The position numbers and the translations under genes were made by a program. DNA of 64,000 nucleotides from Lunularia cruciata (lineage: Eukaryota; Streptophyta; Marchantiopsida; Lunulariales; Lunulariaceae), in NCBI GenBank assembly GCA_948567375.1, contig OX419761.1:27690243-27754242 (forward strand). The letters run 5' to 3'. The number at the start of each line of letters is the position of its first letter. Within the stretch, counting starts at the first letter, position 1. The notes beneath the pieces are model-generated. The model worked only from the letters and a program-made list of their open reading frames with translations. It did no database searches and was not told where the DNA came from. Shown here piece by piece: positions 32,979 to 43,979 of the stretch.

Positions 32979-33404
32979 TGTAAAAGACCGAAACCAAGGA
33001 GAGAAATAGGAGAATGGAAACTCACATTGGGACACTTGAATGAGTGAAAACTCCAAATGCCTAACATGAGCTTTGGCTTTGGTATTTATAGGTAGCATAC
33101 AAGGCCTTTGAGAAGCTTCTCAAGAAGCTTCCTCAAGCCGCTTTCTTAGAGTGCAAGCCAAGTTAACTAGGAAGCTTCTCAAGAAGCTTCCTTCTAGAAG
33201 CCGCCTACTTGGCGTGCAAGCTAAGCTAGTTGGAAGCTTCTAGAAGCTTCCTTCTAGAAGCTACTTACTTAAGGTGCAAGCTAAGCTAACCAGGAAGCTT
33301 CCCAAGAAGCTTCCTAGATACTTCCGGAATATTCTAGGCTAATTTGTCTTATGTGCTACTTCGTGAGCATGACTGACTTCGTTGCTAAACTCCATATTTT
33401 TACA
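32979..33404 (-). repeat. A2 5' LTR
   Basis: 426 bp. The TATA box (TATTTATA on plus, 33083-33090) is preceded in the transcription sense by GAGAAGCTTCTC modules near 33110 and by a perfect four-module GAAGCTTCTAGAAGCTTC at 33233-33250. Confidence 0.92.
33083..33260 (-). promoter_or_regulatory. A2 LTR promoter: HSE-like array upstream of TATA
   Basis: GAAGCTTCTAGAAGCTTC (33233-33250) is four alternating GAA/TTC blocks with two-base spacers, followed at once by another TTCTAGAA. More GAAGCTTC blocks lie between it and the TATA box at 33083-33090. This is the best-preserved array in the window. Confidence 0.5.
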
Positions 33405-34115
33405 TACAAAATTTGCCTACAACAATTCCAAACAGGCAAGCACCGGATTTTCTCCTTTCTTTCTCAATTTTGGCCAAGATCCGCTTGTTCCAGATTCTCT
33501 TCTTGCTCCCCCTCCATCTCAAGTTCCTCATACTTCCACATTCTTGACACTATATCCCACTCTCTCCAACAAGCCAAGTCTCACCTCCTTGTTGCTCAAA
33601 CTGCCATAAAAAATATGCGGACCACCATCGTCGTGATCTCACCTTTGAAGTTGGTGATAAAGTCATGCTATCCTCTAGTAAACTCCCTCTCCTACTTGAT
33701 ACCTAAGTTTGTAAACTTGCCCTTAATTGGATAGGACCCTTTGATATCACCCAAATTGTCTCTCCTGTTGCTTATTGACTTGCCTTGCCTTGTCATATGC
33801 ATATCCATCCTATCTTTCATGTTTCCAAGTTGGAACCCTTTGTTCCTAACCCTCTTCCTTTCCTCTCAAGTCCAACTTCCCACTCTTCCTATCCCTATCA
33901 ATGATCATCAGGAGTACGAAGTCAATCGTATCCTTGCACATCGCCATATTCAATGAGGCCGTCACATATGGAGTACAAGGTCTTTTGGAAAGGGGATTCC
34001 CTTTCATGATGCCACATGGAAACCTCTTTCTCACCTCCAAAATGCACAGATGGCCATCCAAGAATTTGAAGCTTCACTGGCGACAAGGACGTCACCAACT
34101 AGCGGCAGGCAAATA
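33405..34115 (+). pseudogene. A1 pol, 3' end (end of integrase and chromodomain)
   Basis: It resumes exactly where A1 was cut at 27814: FAYNNSKQAST, PFFLNFGQDPLVPDSLLAP, a GDKVML-type integrase C-terminal segment, then a chromodomain at about 33900-34060 (EYEVNRILAHRHIQ, then DATWK in another frame). Stops and frameshifts are present. Confidence 0.85.
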
Positions 34116-34497
34116 TGTAACAATATGGAGTTTAGCGACAAAGTTAGTCGGACTTACAAAGAAGCACATAAGACAAATTAGCCTAGAATATTATAGAAGT
34201 ATCTAAGAAGCTTCTTAGGAAGCTTCCTAGCTAGCTTAGCTTGCACCGCAAGTAAGTAGCTTCTAGAAGTTTCTAACTAGCTTAGCTTGCACATCAAGTA
34301 GGCGGCTTCTAGAAGGAAGCTTCCTAGTTAACTTGGCTTGCACTCTAAAAAAGCGGCTTAAGGAAGCTTCTCAAGGGCCTTGTATGCTACCTATAAATAC
34401 CAAAGCTTGTGTTAGGCATTCGGAGTTTTCTCTCATTCAAGTGTCCCAATGTGAGTTTTGATTCTCTTATTTCTCTCCTCGGTCTCGGTCTTTTACA
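34116..34497 (+). repeat. A1 3' LTR
   Basis: 382 bp, TGTAACAATATGG...TCTTTTACA, followed by the CCAAT target-site duplication. It includes TTCTAGAAG blocks and a CTATAAATACC TATA box near 34391. Confidence 0.9.
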
Positions 34498-34502
34498 CCA
34501 AT

Positions 34503-34680
34503 AGTCAATGCACATGCGTATTGTACCATCCTTTTTCTTCACAAAAAAGACAAGAACCCCATATGGTGATATGGGTTGGATAAACCCTTCTTGCAACATA
34601 TCTTCAATTTGAGCCTTACACTCCTCCATATCATAAGGTGACAAACAACATAGTGCCTTACAAGGAGGTGCCTTCCCAAG
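34503..34680 (-). pseudogene. B2 pol fragment (start of RT) between A1 and A4
   Basis: Minus-strand frame with LSPYDMEECKAQIEDMLQEG, then KKKDGTIRMCIDYW. It joins at 34502 to the RT segment ending at 23393, across A1. On the A4 side it stops at the KAPPCK-like codons, and B2 resumes at 52551 only in the protease. Confidence 0.85.
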
Positions 34681-35022
34681 TGTAAAAGTTCAAGACTGAG
34701 GAGAGAATTAGGAGAATGGAAGATCACATTGGGAAACTTCCATGAGGGAAACTCCAAATGCCTAGCATGAGCTTCAGCTTTGGTATTTATAGGGAGTATA
34801 CAAGGCCTTGAGAAGCTTCTCAAGAAGCTTCCTTTTAGAAGTCGCTCACTTGGCATGCAAGCTAAGCTAGTTAGAAGCTACCTACTTGGAGTGCAAGCTA
34901 AGTTAATTGGGAAGCTTCCCATGAAGCTTCCTAGATATTTTTGGAATATTCTAGGTTAGTTTTTACTATTTGCTACTTTGTTAGCCTTAACTGACTTTGT
35001 TGCTAAACTCCATATTGTTACA
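34681..35022 (-). repeat. A4 3' LTR
   Basis: 342 bp, shorter than its partner. The plus strand reads TGTAAAAGTTC...ATTGTTACA. One of the GAAGCTTC-bearing modules is missing relative to the 426-bp form. Confidence 0.85.
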
Positions 35023-37593
35023 TATTCCCCAATTGCTAGCTGGTGACGTCCTCGTTGCCATTGAAGCTTCAAACTCTTGGATGGTCATTTATGCATTTTG
35101 GAGATGAGAAAGAGATTCCTATGTGACATCATGAATGAGATACCCTTTCCAAAGGACCTTGTACTCTATATATTGTCGGCGGCCTTGTTGAATATAGCAA
35201 CATGCAAGGATACGATCAACTTTGTACTCCTCATGATTATTGATAGGGATGGGAGGGGGAGGAGGTTGGACATGAGAGGAAAAAGAAGATGGGTTACGAA
35301 AAAAGGGTTACAACTTAGAAATGTGAAAGACAAGGTGGATATGCATATGACAAGGCAAGGCAAGTCATTAAGCAACAAGAGATATAATTTGAGTGACATC
35401 AAAGGGTCCTATCCAATTAGAGGTGCATTTATGAACTTGGGTATCAAGTGAGAAGGGTAGGTTACTAGAGAAAAGCATGACCTTATCACCAACTTGAAAG
35501 GTAAGATCATGACGATGGTGGTCCGCATATTGTTTTTGTTGATTTTGAGCCACAAGGAGATGAGATTTGGCTTGTTGGAGGGATTGGAATATGGTGGTCA
35601 AGAAGGTGGAAGTATGAGGGACATGAGATGGAAGAGGAGCAAGAAGTGCATCAAGAACAAGTGAATTTTGGCCAAAGTTGAAGAAGAAAGGAGAGAATTT
35701 GATGCTTGCATGTTCAGAATTATTGTATGCAAACTCCGTAATTGCAAGACATTCATCTCAATTGGTATAGTGGATGTTGACAAAGGCATAAAACATATCC
35801 TCCAATGTGTGGTTTGCACGTTCAGTTTTTCCATTAGTTTGAAGATGATAGGCCATGGACAAAGCAAGCTTGATGTTGAGTATCTGGAAGAGTGCTTGCC
35901 AAAATTTCCCAATGAATCAAGTATTATGGTCAAAGATGAGTTCACAAGGCATCCCATGATGCTTGAAGACAATGTTGAAGTAGATCTGCATCAATGTTGG
36001 AGCATCGACAATATCAAAGGTTGGTGCTAAATGGATTTGCTTACTAATCTTATCCCCAAACACCATAATTGTTGTGTGACCTTGGTTTGTCTTGGGCAAG
36101 GACATGATGAGATCCAAGCTCACGTGTTCTTATCAAGCAGATGGAATAGGGAGTGGTTGAAGGAGTCTACATAATTTTTAGTTGCTAGCCTTGTTGCGTT
36201 GGTAGCTCTCAAACAATTGGACAAACTCTCAAACATCTTGAGTCATGTTGGGCCACCACCATTGGCATTGGAGACTACCCAAGGCCTTGTCTACATCCAT
36301 GTGACCAGCGATTGATAAGTCATGGGCTTCTTGGAGGCACACAAGTCAAAGATCATGCTTAGCTAGAAATGTATCCGGTCCTCATGGAATAGAAGACCTT
36401 CCTTGAAGGAGAAGGTGTTATACTCCTTATTGTATGTTGCAATATGACCATGTACCATCTAAAAGAAGGGATCTTGTTATAGAGCTGACATAACTCATTT
36501 TGGACCTTAAAGTCAATTTCTACCATTGTAATGGCTGCCGTGATGAGAGGAAGAGATTTCAAATCAGGTCATCATGATAGGGTATCAAGGATGACATGGA
36601 ACCAACCTGGTTTGTCTCAAGTTTGATGTCAAAAATTTTGAGTTGCTCCTCTTATGTATGATATTGACTCTTCATGTGTTCTAAATGTAATGTTTACAAC
36701 AAAGGTTTGTGATTAGTTTGCATGATCATTTGTTTTCCCAAGAGATAATGCCTCCATACCTTGGTGGCATATATCATTGCTAGTTGTTCATGTTCTTGAG
36801 CAAAGTAATTCTTTCAGTTGTATTTAGTTAGCAACACACAAAGGCAACAAAGGCAATGGGATGTAATCCATTTGGGAATTCATGTTGTAACACGGCTCCG
36901 ATTAAAAAGTTAGAAGATTGAAATCAATCACACAAGGTAGTTGAGGATCATATGGTTGAAGAATGGGTCTGAAGACACCATATGTTTCAGCTTTTGGAAT
37001 GCTTCTTTGTGCTTGGTGGTCCATTGAAAGCTTGAGTTCTTCCCCAAGAGATTGATGCAGCCACATGGGCATAATAGTGGATGAACCATCAGTACAAATT
37101 GGCCAATCCATTAAATGCTCTTACTTCTTAGCATCCTTTAGAATAGGCCAACCGATAATGACCTTGATTTTCTCCTCTTCCATCTTGATCTCCTCCGATG
37201 AGATCTTGTGACCCAAATTTTACTAGAGAAGTATCGTGCTCCACTCAATTGATCTAGCAAGTCATGCATTGGGCAAGGGATATGCATTCTTTATTGTTTG
37301 TTTATTGAACCCACGATAATCAATATAGAAATAAAGTCCTCCATCTTTCTTTGGAATGAAGAGTACCGGTACTTCCCAAGGAGATGTACTATGTTGTAAG
37401 AAATCCTTCTCCAACAACTCCATAAGTATTGTTTGTAACTCCTCCAACTCCTTTGATGAGAGCCAATAGATTGGTCTACTTGTTGAAGTACTCCTTGGCA
37501 ATAACTCAATCTTGAAGGGCATACCATGATCCGAGGGTTATCCTTTTGGCAAGTCATTTGGAAACATATCCGCAAACTCTTGAACTATTTGAT
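35023..37593 (-). pseudogene. A4 pol, 3' part
   Basis: Minus strand from 37593: RT start ([20 protein letters not shown], about 37522), a shortened RT and RNase H region, an integrase core (SLDLIMSLPKTNQGHTT near 36120) and a chromodomain at about 35080-35270. It is heavily interrupted. A deletion in RT appears near 37220, where the text jumps from the C-terminal RT region to RARYF. Confidence 0.8.
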
Positions 37594-38434
37594 TGTAACA
37601 ATATGGAGTTTAGCAACATAGTTAATAAGGCTAACAAAGTAAAGAATAAGCCAAATTAACATAGAATATTCTAGAAGCATCTATGAAGCTTCTTGGGAAG
37701 CTTCTTGACTAGCTTAACTTGCACTCCTAGCAGGTAGCTTCTAGAAACTTCCAACTAGCCTAGCTTGCATGCCAAGTAGGCAATTTCTAGAAAGAAGCTT
37801 CTTGAGAAGCTTCCTAGTTAACTTGGCTTGTACTCTAAGAAAGCAGTTCAAGGAAGTTTCTTGAGAAGCTTCTCAAGGGCCTTGTATGCTGCCTGTAAAT
37901 ACCAAAGCCAAAGTTCATGCTAGGTGTAACAATATGGAGTTTAGCAACGTAGTTAGTAAGGTTAACAAAGAAGAGAATAAACCAAATTAGCCTAAAATAT
38001 TCTAGAAGCATCTAGGAAGCTTCTTGGGAAGCTTCCCAACTAGTTAACTTGTAGCCCAAATAGGTAACTTCTAGAAGGAAGCTTCTAGAAGCTTCTAACT
38101 AGCTTAGCTTGCACGCCAAGTAGGCAACTTTTAGAAGGAAGTTTCTTGAGAAGCTTCCTAGTTAACTTGGCTTGCACTCTAAGAAAGCGGTTCAAGGAAA
38201 CTTCTTGAGAAGCTTCTCAAGGGCTTTGTATGCTACCCATAAATACCAAAGCCAAAGCTAATGCCAGGCATTCAGAGTTTTCCCTCATTCAAGCATCCCA
38301 ATGTGAGCTTCCATTCTACTATTTCTCTCCTCGGTCTTGGCCTTTTACACTAGCATTTGGAGTTTTCCCACATTCAAGTGTCCCAATGTGAGTCTCCAAT
38401 CTCCTATTTCTTTCCTTAGTCATGGTCTTTTACA
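37594..38434 (+). repeat. A3 5' LTR interrupted by a solo LTR
   Basis: LTR sequence runs 37594-37924, is broken within the GCTAGGCATTTGG box, and resumes 38350-38434. The uninterrupted order is seen in A1 and in A3's own 3' LTR. Confidence 0.88.
37925..38349 (+). mobile_element. A5: solo family A LTR nested in the A3 5' LTR
   Basis: 425 bp, TGTAACAATATGG...CCTTTTACA. Its flanks are CTAGG (37920-37924) and CTAG (38350-38353), a TSD with one lost base. It carries TTCTAGAAGGAAGCTTCTAG followed by AAGCTTC, including the perfect 18-base HSE-like block at 38078-38095. Confidence 0.88.
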
Positions 38435-38705
38435 TTGGTATCAGAGTAAGAATGGGATGGATGGAATTTATGGACCACCGAATCCACTTCCACCACACGA
38501 TTGGGATTTTTGTGTCCAAGTACTATCCAAGTATCATTTCACACAATTCATCACCTCACACTTTGGACAAGATTTTCTGCATATGATCACCATATCTGAG
38601 GAACTCTTGGTGCTTCCAATTATAACTTATGGAGAACGGTGGACGTGCTGCTTCTATGTGTTAATAAATTAGATAGATTAAAGGTGGCATGATAGAGTAG
38701 AAACC

Positions 38706-39608
38706 ATGGCAGCAATGCCCAATGTTATCATTGCTATGCAGTAACAAATCAAGCACCTTACTAGATTGTTGGATGAATGAAATCTTTGATGACAAGAGCA
38801 TGTAAAGAGAGTATCAATTTGAGAAGGAGAAGATCAGATCCGATTCCCTAATACCCAAGGTATTTGAAGGCAAGAATCTCCCGAGTGTAGTGGAGAATTT
38901 TGGGTCTGACTATGAACGTTATTTTGAAGCTACCAATCTGCAAGACGAGTGAAAAAAAATTCTCTTAGTTTCTAGCCAATTGGATGGAGTAGAAAAACTA
39001 TGGTGGAGATTCCGAGTGGAGCAAGCTGAACAACAAATTTTTGCACCAATCTTAACATGAGCAAAATTCAAGAGTGCAATAATTAGTTGATTCTAAGCTA
39101 TAAATGCCACACGAGTTGCATGAGATAGGTTGGCAAAGTTAAAATAGATTGGCTTTGTAAGAAGTTACATCACGCAATCAAGAATATCATCATGCAAATT
39201 TCAAATATATTGGAAGGTGAAGCTCTTGATCAATTTGTGAAGGGCTTGAAGTCAAGAACCAAATGTGAGAGCCACAACACTTGGAAGAAACCATACGGTT
39301 GGCCAAACATTTTGATTCCTTGGTTGCAACAACTTGGTCTTGACTTTGACCTCCATAGAACCTACCAATACACTACACATGGGTGGCAGAGCTGGAACCT
39401 ATGGAGATTGATGCCATTCAACGGAGACCACTTGGCATTGTAGATAGAGAGAAACTATGACAAAATGGTGGTTATTTGTATTGTCGCCAATTGGGACATT
39501 GCATTGTTGAACGTCCACTCAAGAATGTGCGACCTTGACAAGTTACCCAGATGGAGTTTGTGGAGTAGAATGATCAGGGAAACAAGGAATCCTAATATAA
39601 GATTTTGA
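38706..39608 (+). pseudogene. A3 gag
   Basis: MAAMPNVIIAMQ start at 38706, collinear with A1 and A2 gag. The zinc knuckle near 39466 has lost its first and last cysteines (reads as Y..C....H....R). There are many stops. Confidence 0.82.
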
Positions 39609-41561
39609 GCCGCCTAATGGGAGCTTGATTAGTTCCAATGGGATTGAAAGCTAGACCTATGCAACTTTGCTTCACTTGCAAGGTATGATATCTAATCGGG
39701 GTTGTAGGATTATGGTTGATTTTGGAAGTTCAAAGAATTGTATTTCTATGCAAGTAGCAAAGGAATTGGGTATTCTTATCAAGCTAGTAATTTGGAAGTA
39801 GATTGATGATGGTGGATGGTAGAAAGGGTTTTGCATTTCATATCTTGCATCCTATTACCTTCAAGATTGGGAAGGAATATTTAGAGTGTATGAGGTTTGT
39901 AGTGGCACCTCTACACTACAATATCATTCAAGGACTACCTTGGCTTGAACATCATAAGGTTCAATTTGACTAGACCTGATGACAAATTCAAGTACAACAC
40001 CAAGGTAGGAATTTCAGATTAGGTTGTCTGGCACCTCTAAGTATGACACCTAAAAATAGTCAGGCCCAGGATAGGAAGTTTGTTGAGAAGGTAGCCATAG
40101 AGCAAGCCTTGAAGGGGGATGAGTCCTAGGATGGGAACTTTACAAGGGAAGCAGCCATGGAACAAGCTTTGAAGAAAGATGAGTATCTAAACGGGAAGTT
40201 TGTTAGTGAAGCAGCCATAGAGCAAGCTTTGGAGGAAGATAAGTTTGTTTTTGCAGTGTGGATCAAGTCGATTGCACAAGGACAATCTGAGAAGGGTCAA
40301 GAGTCACATCAAGCAATGGTTGATCAAATAGTTGAGGAGTTTACAAATGTGTTTTTGGATGATCTGCCAAAGGAATTACCCTCCAATTGTGGTATGCCCT
40401 TCAAGATTGAATTATTACCAAGAAGTACTCTAGTGAGTGGAACCAATCTATCAGCTCTCACCAAAGGAGTTGGAAGAGTTACGGACAACACTTACAGAGT
40501 TGTTGGAGAAAGACTTCATATGACATAGCACCTCTCCTTGGGGAGCAACGGTACTATTCATTCTAAAGAAGGATGGAGTACTTCATTTCTATATTGATTA
40601 ACGTGGGCTCAATAAGCAAATAGTGAAGAATGCATATCCCTTGCCTTGGATTGATGACTTGTTTGATCAATTGAGTGGAGCACAATACTTTTCCAAGTTG
40701 CATCTTCATAGAGGCTATTGGCACATCCCCATTGATAGGGAAGATGTGCAAAAGACTGCCTTCACACAAGGTATGGGCATTTTGAGTAGAGAGTTCTACC
40801 TTTTGGGCTCACTAATGCTCCAATAGTCTTCATGGATCAGATCAAATGCATTGGATGTTGGATGGACTATTGGATCAGAACATTGTGGTGTTCTTGGATA
40901 ATATCTTAATCTATAGCAAGATAGAGGCAGACCACGTAAATCATGTGCAAGAAGTCCTAAGACAACTACGACAATGGAAATCTTTTTGTAAGAAGTCAAA
41001 GTGTGCCTTTTGGTAGAATGAAGTTACCTTCTTGGGTTACAAGATCTCATCAGATGGAATCAAGATGGAAGAAGAGAAAATCAAGACAATTATTGATTGA
41101 TCTATTCCAAAGGATGCTATAGAAGTACGGGCATTTAATAGATTGGCTAGTTTTCACTGACGGTTTATCTATTATTATGCTCATGTGGCTGCACCATTGA
41201 CTGACCTCTTGGAAAAGAACTTGATCTTCTAGTGGACCACCAAGCACAAAGAAGCATTCCAGAAGTTGAAACATATGGTGTCTTCAAGGCCCATTCCTCA
41301 ACCATAGATCCTCACCTACCCTATGTGGTTTATTTTGATGCTTCTAACTTTACAATTGGAGTCGTGTTGCAACATGAATTCCTAGATGGACTACATCCCA
41401 TTGCCTTTGTGTCTTGCCAATTAAATACGGCTGAAAGAAATTACTCTACTCAGGATCAAGAATAACTTGCAATGGTATATGTCACTAAGATATAGAGGTA
41501 TTATCTCTTGGGGAAACAAGTGATTATGCAAACTAATCATAAACCATTGTTGCAAACCTTA
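39609..41561 (+). pseudogene. A3 pol, 5' part
   Basis: Protease with MVDFGSS (Ser of DSG lost), three-unit linker repeat, RT with IDDLFDQLSGAQYFSKL and FLDNILIYS (second catalytic Asp replaced by Asn, about 40892-40918), then RNase H to QTNHKPLLQTL. It breaks at 41561, where B1 is inserted. Stops occur throughout. Confidence 0.85.
40064..40243 (+). repeat. 60-bp in-frame repeat x 3 in the A3 protease-RT linker
   Basis: Three 20-codon units (AQDRKFVEKVAIEQALKGDE; a middle unit with a stop, then DGNFTREAAMEQALKKDE; YLNGKFVSEAAIEQALEEDK). Confidence 0.9.
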
Positions 41562-42260
41562 TGTAATACCAAGAGCTAGCCATATGATCTAGATGTGAAA
41601 TTCGGTTTAGGAACATCTAGAATGATATTATACATGATGGTCAAAATAGATAAGATAGAAGTATCACCAAAAGAGTACTTCTACTAATAGTGCAGAAACC
41701 AAAATAGACTTGAGAACCTTAGAACCAATAGTTAGACATGATTTAAAGGTGAGAATTGGACTACATGATGGACTAAACAAATCAGAAAGAGGTATCACCA
41801 AAATTGGACTTCTACTAATAGAGTAGGAACCAAAATATGCCTGAAATCTTTGAAGGCAATTTTGGAGGCCTCAAAAATGTGCAGATTCCCCCCTCCCCCC
41901 AAAGGAGGAAAGGCTGGCCTTCCCTCCCCCTTTCTTTGTCTCATGGAGAGCTTTCCAATGGTACCTTACTTACATGATTTTGAGATTCCTACAAGAAGAT
42001 TCCCTAAAAGATTCCCTCCGGTCAAAGCTTGTTTAACCAACCGATAGGACCTAGACCAGACATGTCACTGATCCAAGTAAGTAATCCAAGGGTGGAGCTT
42101 GTTGACATGTCACCTACCTGTGTCCCTAATCCTATGGTGGAGCTTCCTTGGAAGAGATCCTCTTTATCTATATAATAAAGAGAAGGTGCTCCTTTGGGGC
42201 ATCGAATGTTTGAATGTGCAATTTGTGTTTTCTCTCTTCTCTTGTCCTTGGAGTATTACA
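41562..42260 (+). repeat. B1 5' LTR
   Basis: 699 bp. It lacks a stretch of about 28 bp present in the 3' LTR (near 47548-47576) and differs at scattered sites. A TATATAA box is at 42169-42175. Confidence 0.92.
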
Positions 42261-42261
42261 A

Positions 42262-42273
42262 TGGTATCAGAGC
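42262..42273 (+). other. B1 primer-binding site, initiator tRNA-Met type
   Basis: TGGTATCAGAGC, one base after the 5' LTR, complementary to the 3' end of plant initiator tRNA-Met, the usual primer for minus-strand cDNA in plant LTR elements. Confidence 0.92.
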
Positions 42274-42395
42274 AAGTGTTTTAGTCCAAGAGAGTGGATC
42301 ACCCCTCTTGGAATAGCACGAACTATTGAAATTGAGTAATTTGATATAGAGAACATAGAGTAATTGCTAGACTTAGGAAGGACTTTAGAGATGGG

Positions 42396-43940
42396 ATGGA
42401 TGCGCCGGGAGGACGATTTCTTGCACCTAGCTTTCCATTCTCAAACCCATTCCGCATCAAGGTTATATACATCCAACGTCAGCAGATGAGGGTATCGCTA
42501 GTTTATCACTTTGGTGCAGAATTCATAGACAGAGTGATGAACTCACCAAACCCGGTGATTCCACCTGTGGTGATATATGATAGAGAGTGGGATTTGACAA
42601 TCTACATTCTATTGTGATAATATGGATATGAATGTTCCAAATCCTCTCCCTTTCAACACTCAAGTAGAAATCCGTTATGTTGTGAGACCAAAAGTGACGT
42701 TTAGAGATTTTGTTGTTAGGAATTTTGGTGAGGAGTATTATCAACGAATGATAGCTTTTGAGGTCCCAATGGTAGTTCCAATAGTTCGTGCGCCTTCCAA
42801 AGTGATTATATTGACTCTGTATTGAAGTAGACATTAGCAATTGAGTGTTGTAGGAACCTGGATCCGCAATTGCAAGAGCTGGTGCAAGGGATGCAAGGGA
42901 TGTGGAATGAATTTTGAGAGATTAAGATGACCATGGAGACATTACAAGTGCAGATCCTCAGGAATGATCAAGCCATGCAAGAAGAAGAGCCATCTCAAAA
43001 CCCAGTACCTGCGACTGAAGTACTTGGAGAGGTACCCGTGCTTACAAACCCTATCAACAATGAAGCCATTGCTACTCCGAATGAAGAAGACCTGCAACAT
43101 TGAGCCTTACAAGGGGCAACGTATGATGGGAGTAGTGGAAAATTGGATCTTGAGAATGAATTGATATTTCTGATTGTTCTCAACAGAGATCACAGAGCAT
43201 GTTGTAGGTGTGTTTACATGTGGTTACTTGACCGATAAATCCCTCATATGGTATGATGCTTGGGAACAATCCATGTTGGCAGAGAGAAGGGAGGTCACAT
43301 GGATAGCAATGCAAGAAAGATTACTGAAGAATTTCCAATCGGTGGATTCTATGTAGATGGTTCAAACCCAACTATGGGGATTGAGACAGAAGAATAGCGT
43401 ACAAGAGTATGTGGAGGCATTTCTGGATCTACATGTCGCAATTACCGACATGAGTCCAGCAGAGGCCCTCGACAATTTCAAATGAGGGTTGAAAGAGCGG
43501 ATTCGCCAAGAAGTCATGGTGCAAAATCCTCACACAGTATTTGAAGCCATTGCATGTGTACAGAGAATAGCAAGAGCATTAGGTGGAGGTGAAGAAGTAG
43601 TTCCACCTCAACATTATCATGCAAAAATGCCACACATGGGTGGACCAGTACCAATAGAATTGGGCAACCTTCGATTCCGGGATCGAGGAGCATGATCACT
43701 TCAAGAAGAGCGGGGATGGGTAGAAGAACAAAGAGATGGAGTCCCACGAGGAGAATGAACTTGAGGAGAACAACGCCGTTGTTACAATTGTGGCCGTATT
43801 GGGCACATATCTACCAACTGTCACACTTATTTCCCTAGAGGCCCTCGGCCTTTGTACATGCAATCTTTGAACAACATGGAGAGGCACATTGAAGAGGAGG
43901 AGGTGGAAATCACTTCGGAAAATGAAGATCACCAATAAAT
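42396..43940 (+). pseudogene. B1 gag
   Basis: MDAPGGRFLAPSFPFSNPFR at the start, then an unfamiliar N-terminal part. Next is a capsid-like region (WYDAWEQSMLAERREVTWIA, LRQKNSVQEYVEAFLDL) and a CCHC zinc knuckle CYNCGRIGHISTNC at 43780-43821. Stops and frameshifts occur at about 42615, 43100, 43354 and 43484. Confidence 0.85.
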
Positions 43941-43979
43941 GTACCTCGCATCGTTATTGGCTCAATAAGGAAGCAAAGA

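Larger units (their letters stand above)
27815..33404 (-). mobile_element. A2: complete family A element inserted in A1
   Basis: Equal 426-bp LTRs at 32979-33404 (5') and 27815-28240 (3'), flanked by TACAG (27810-27814) and TACAA (33405-33409), a TSD with one later change. The LTRs differ at roughly 13 positions by eye (about 3%). The element is full length (5.59 kb) with the primer-binding site on the minus strand at 32967-32978. It is the least decayed A copy here. Confidence 0.92.
23394..34497 (+). mobile_element. A1: family A Ty3/gypsy chromovirus inserted in B2 and split by A2
   Basis: 5' LTR 23394-23760 and 3' LTR 34116-34497, flanked by CCAAT at 23389-23393 and 34498-34502. The internal region is 23761-27814 plus 33405-34115 (about 4.76 kb). 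The 5.6-kb A2 sits in the integrase region. The primer-binding site TTGGTATTAGAGC at 23761-23773 matches the 3' end of plant initiator tRNA-Met with one change. Confidence 0.9.

Noticed and set aside
21314-34680. Separate independent family B fragments at 20.2-23.4, 34.5 and 52.6-55.0 kb
   Set aside because: Collinearity and the CTATA and CCAAT duplications show they are one element, B2, split by later insertions.
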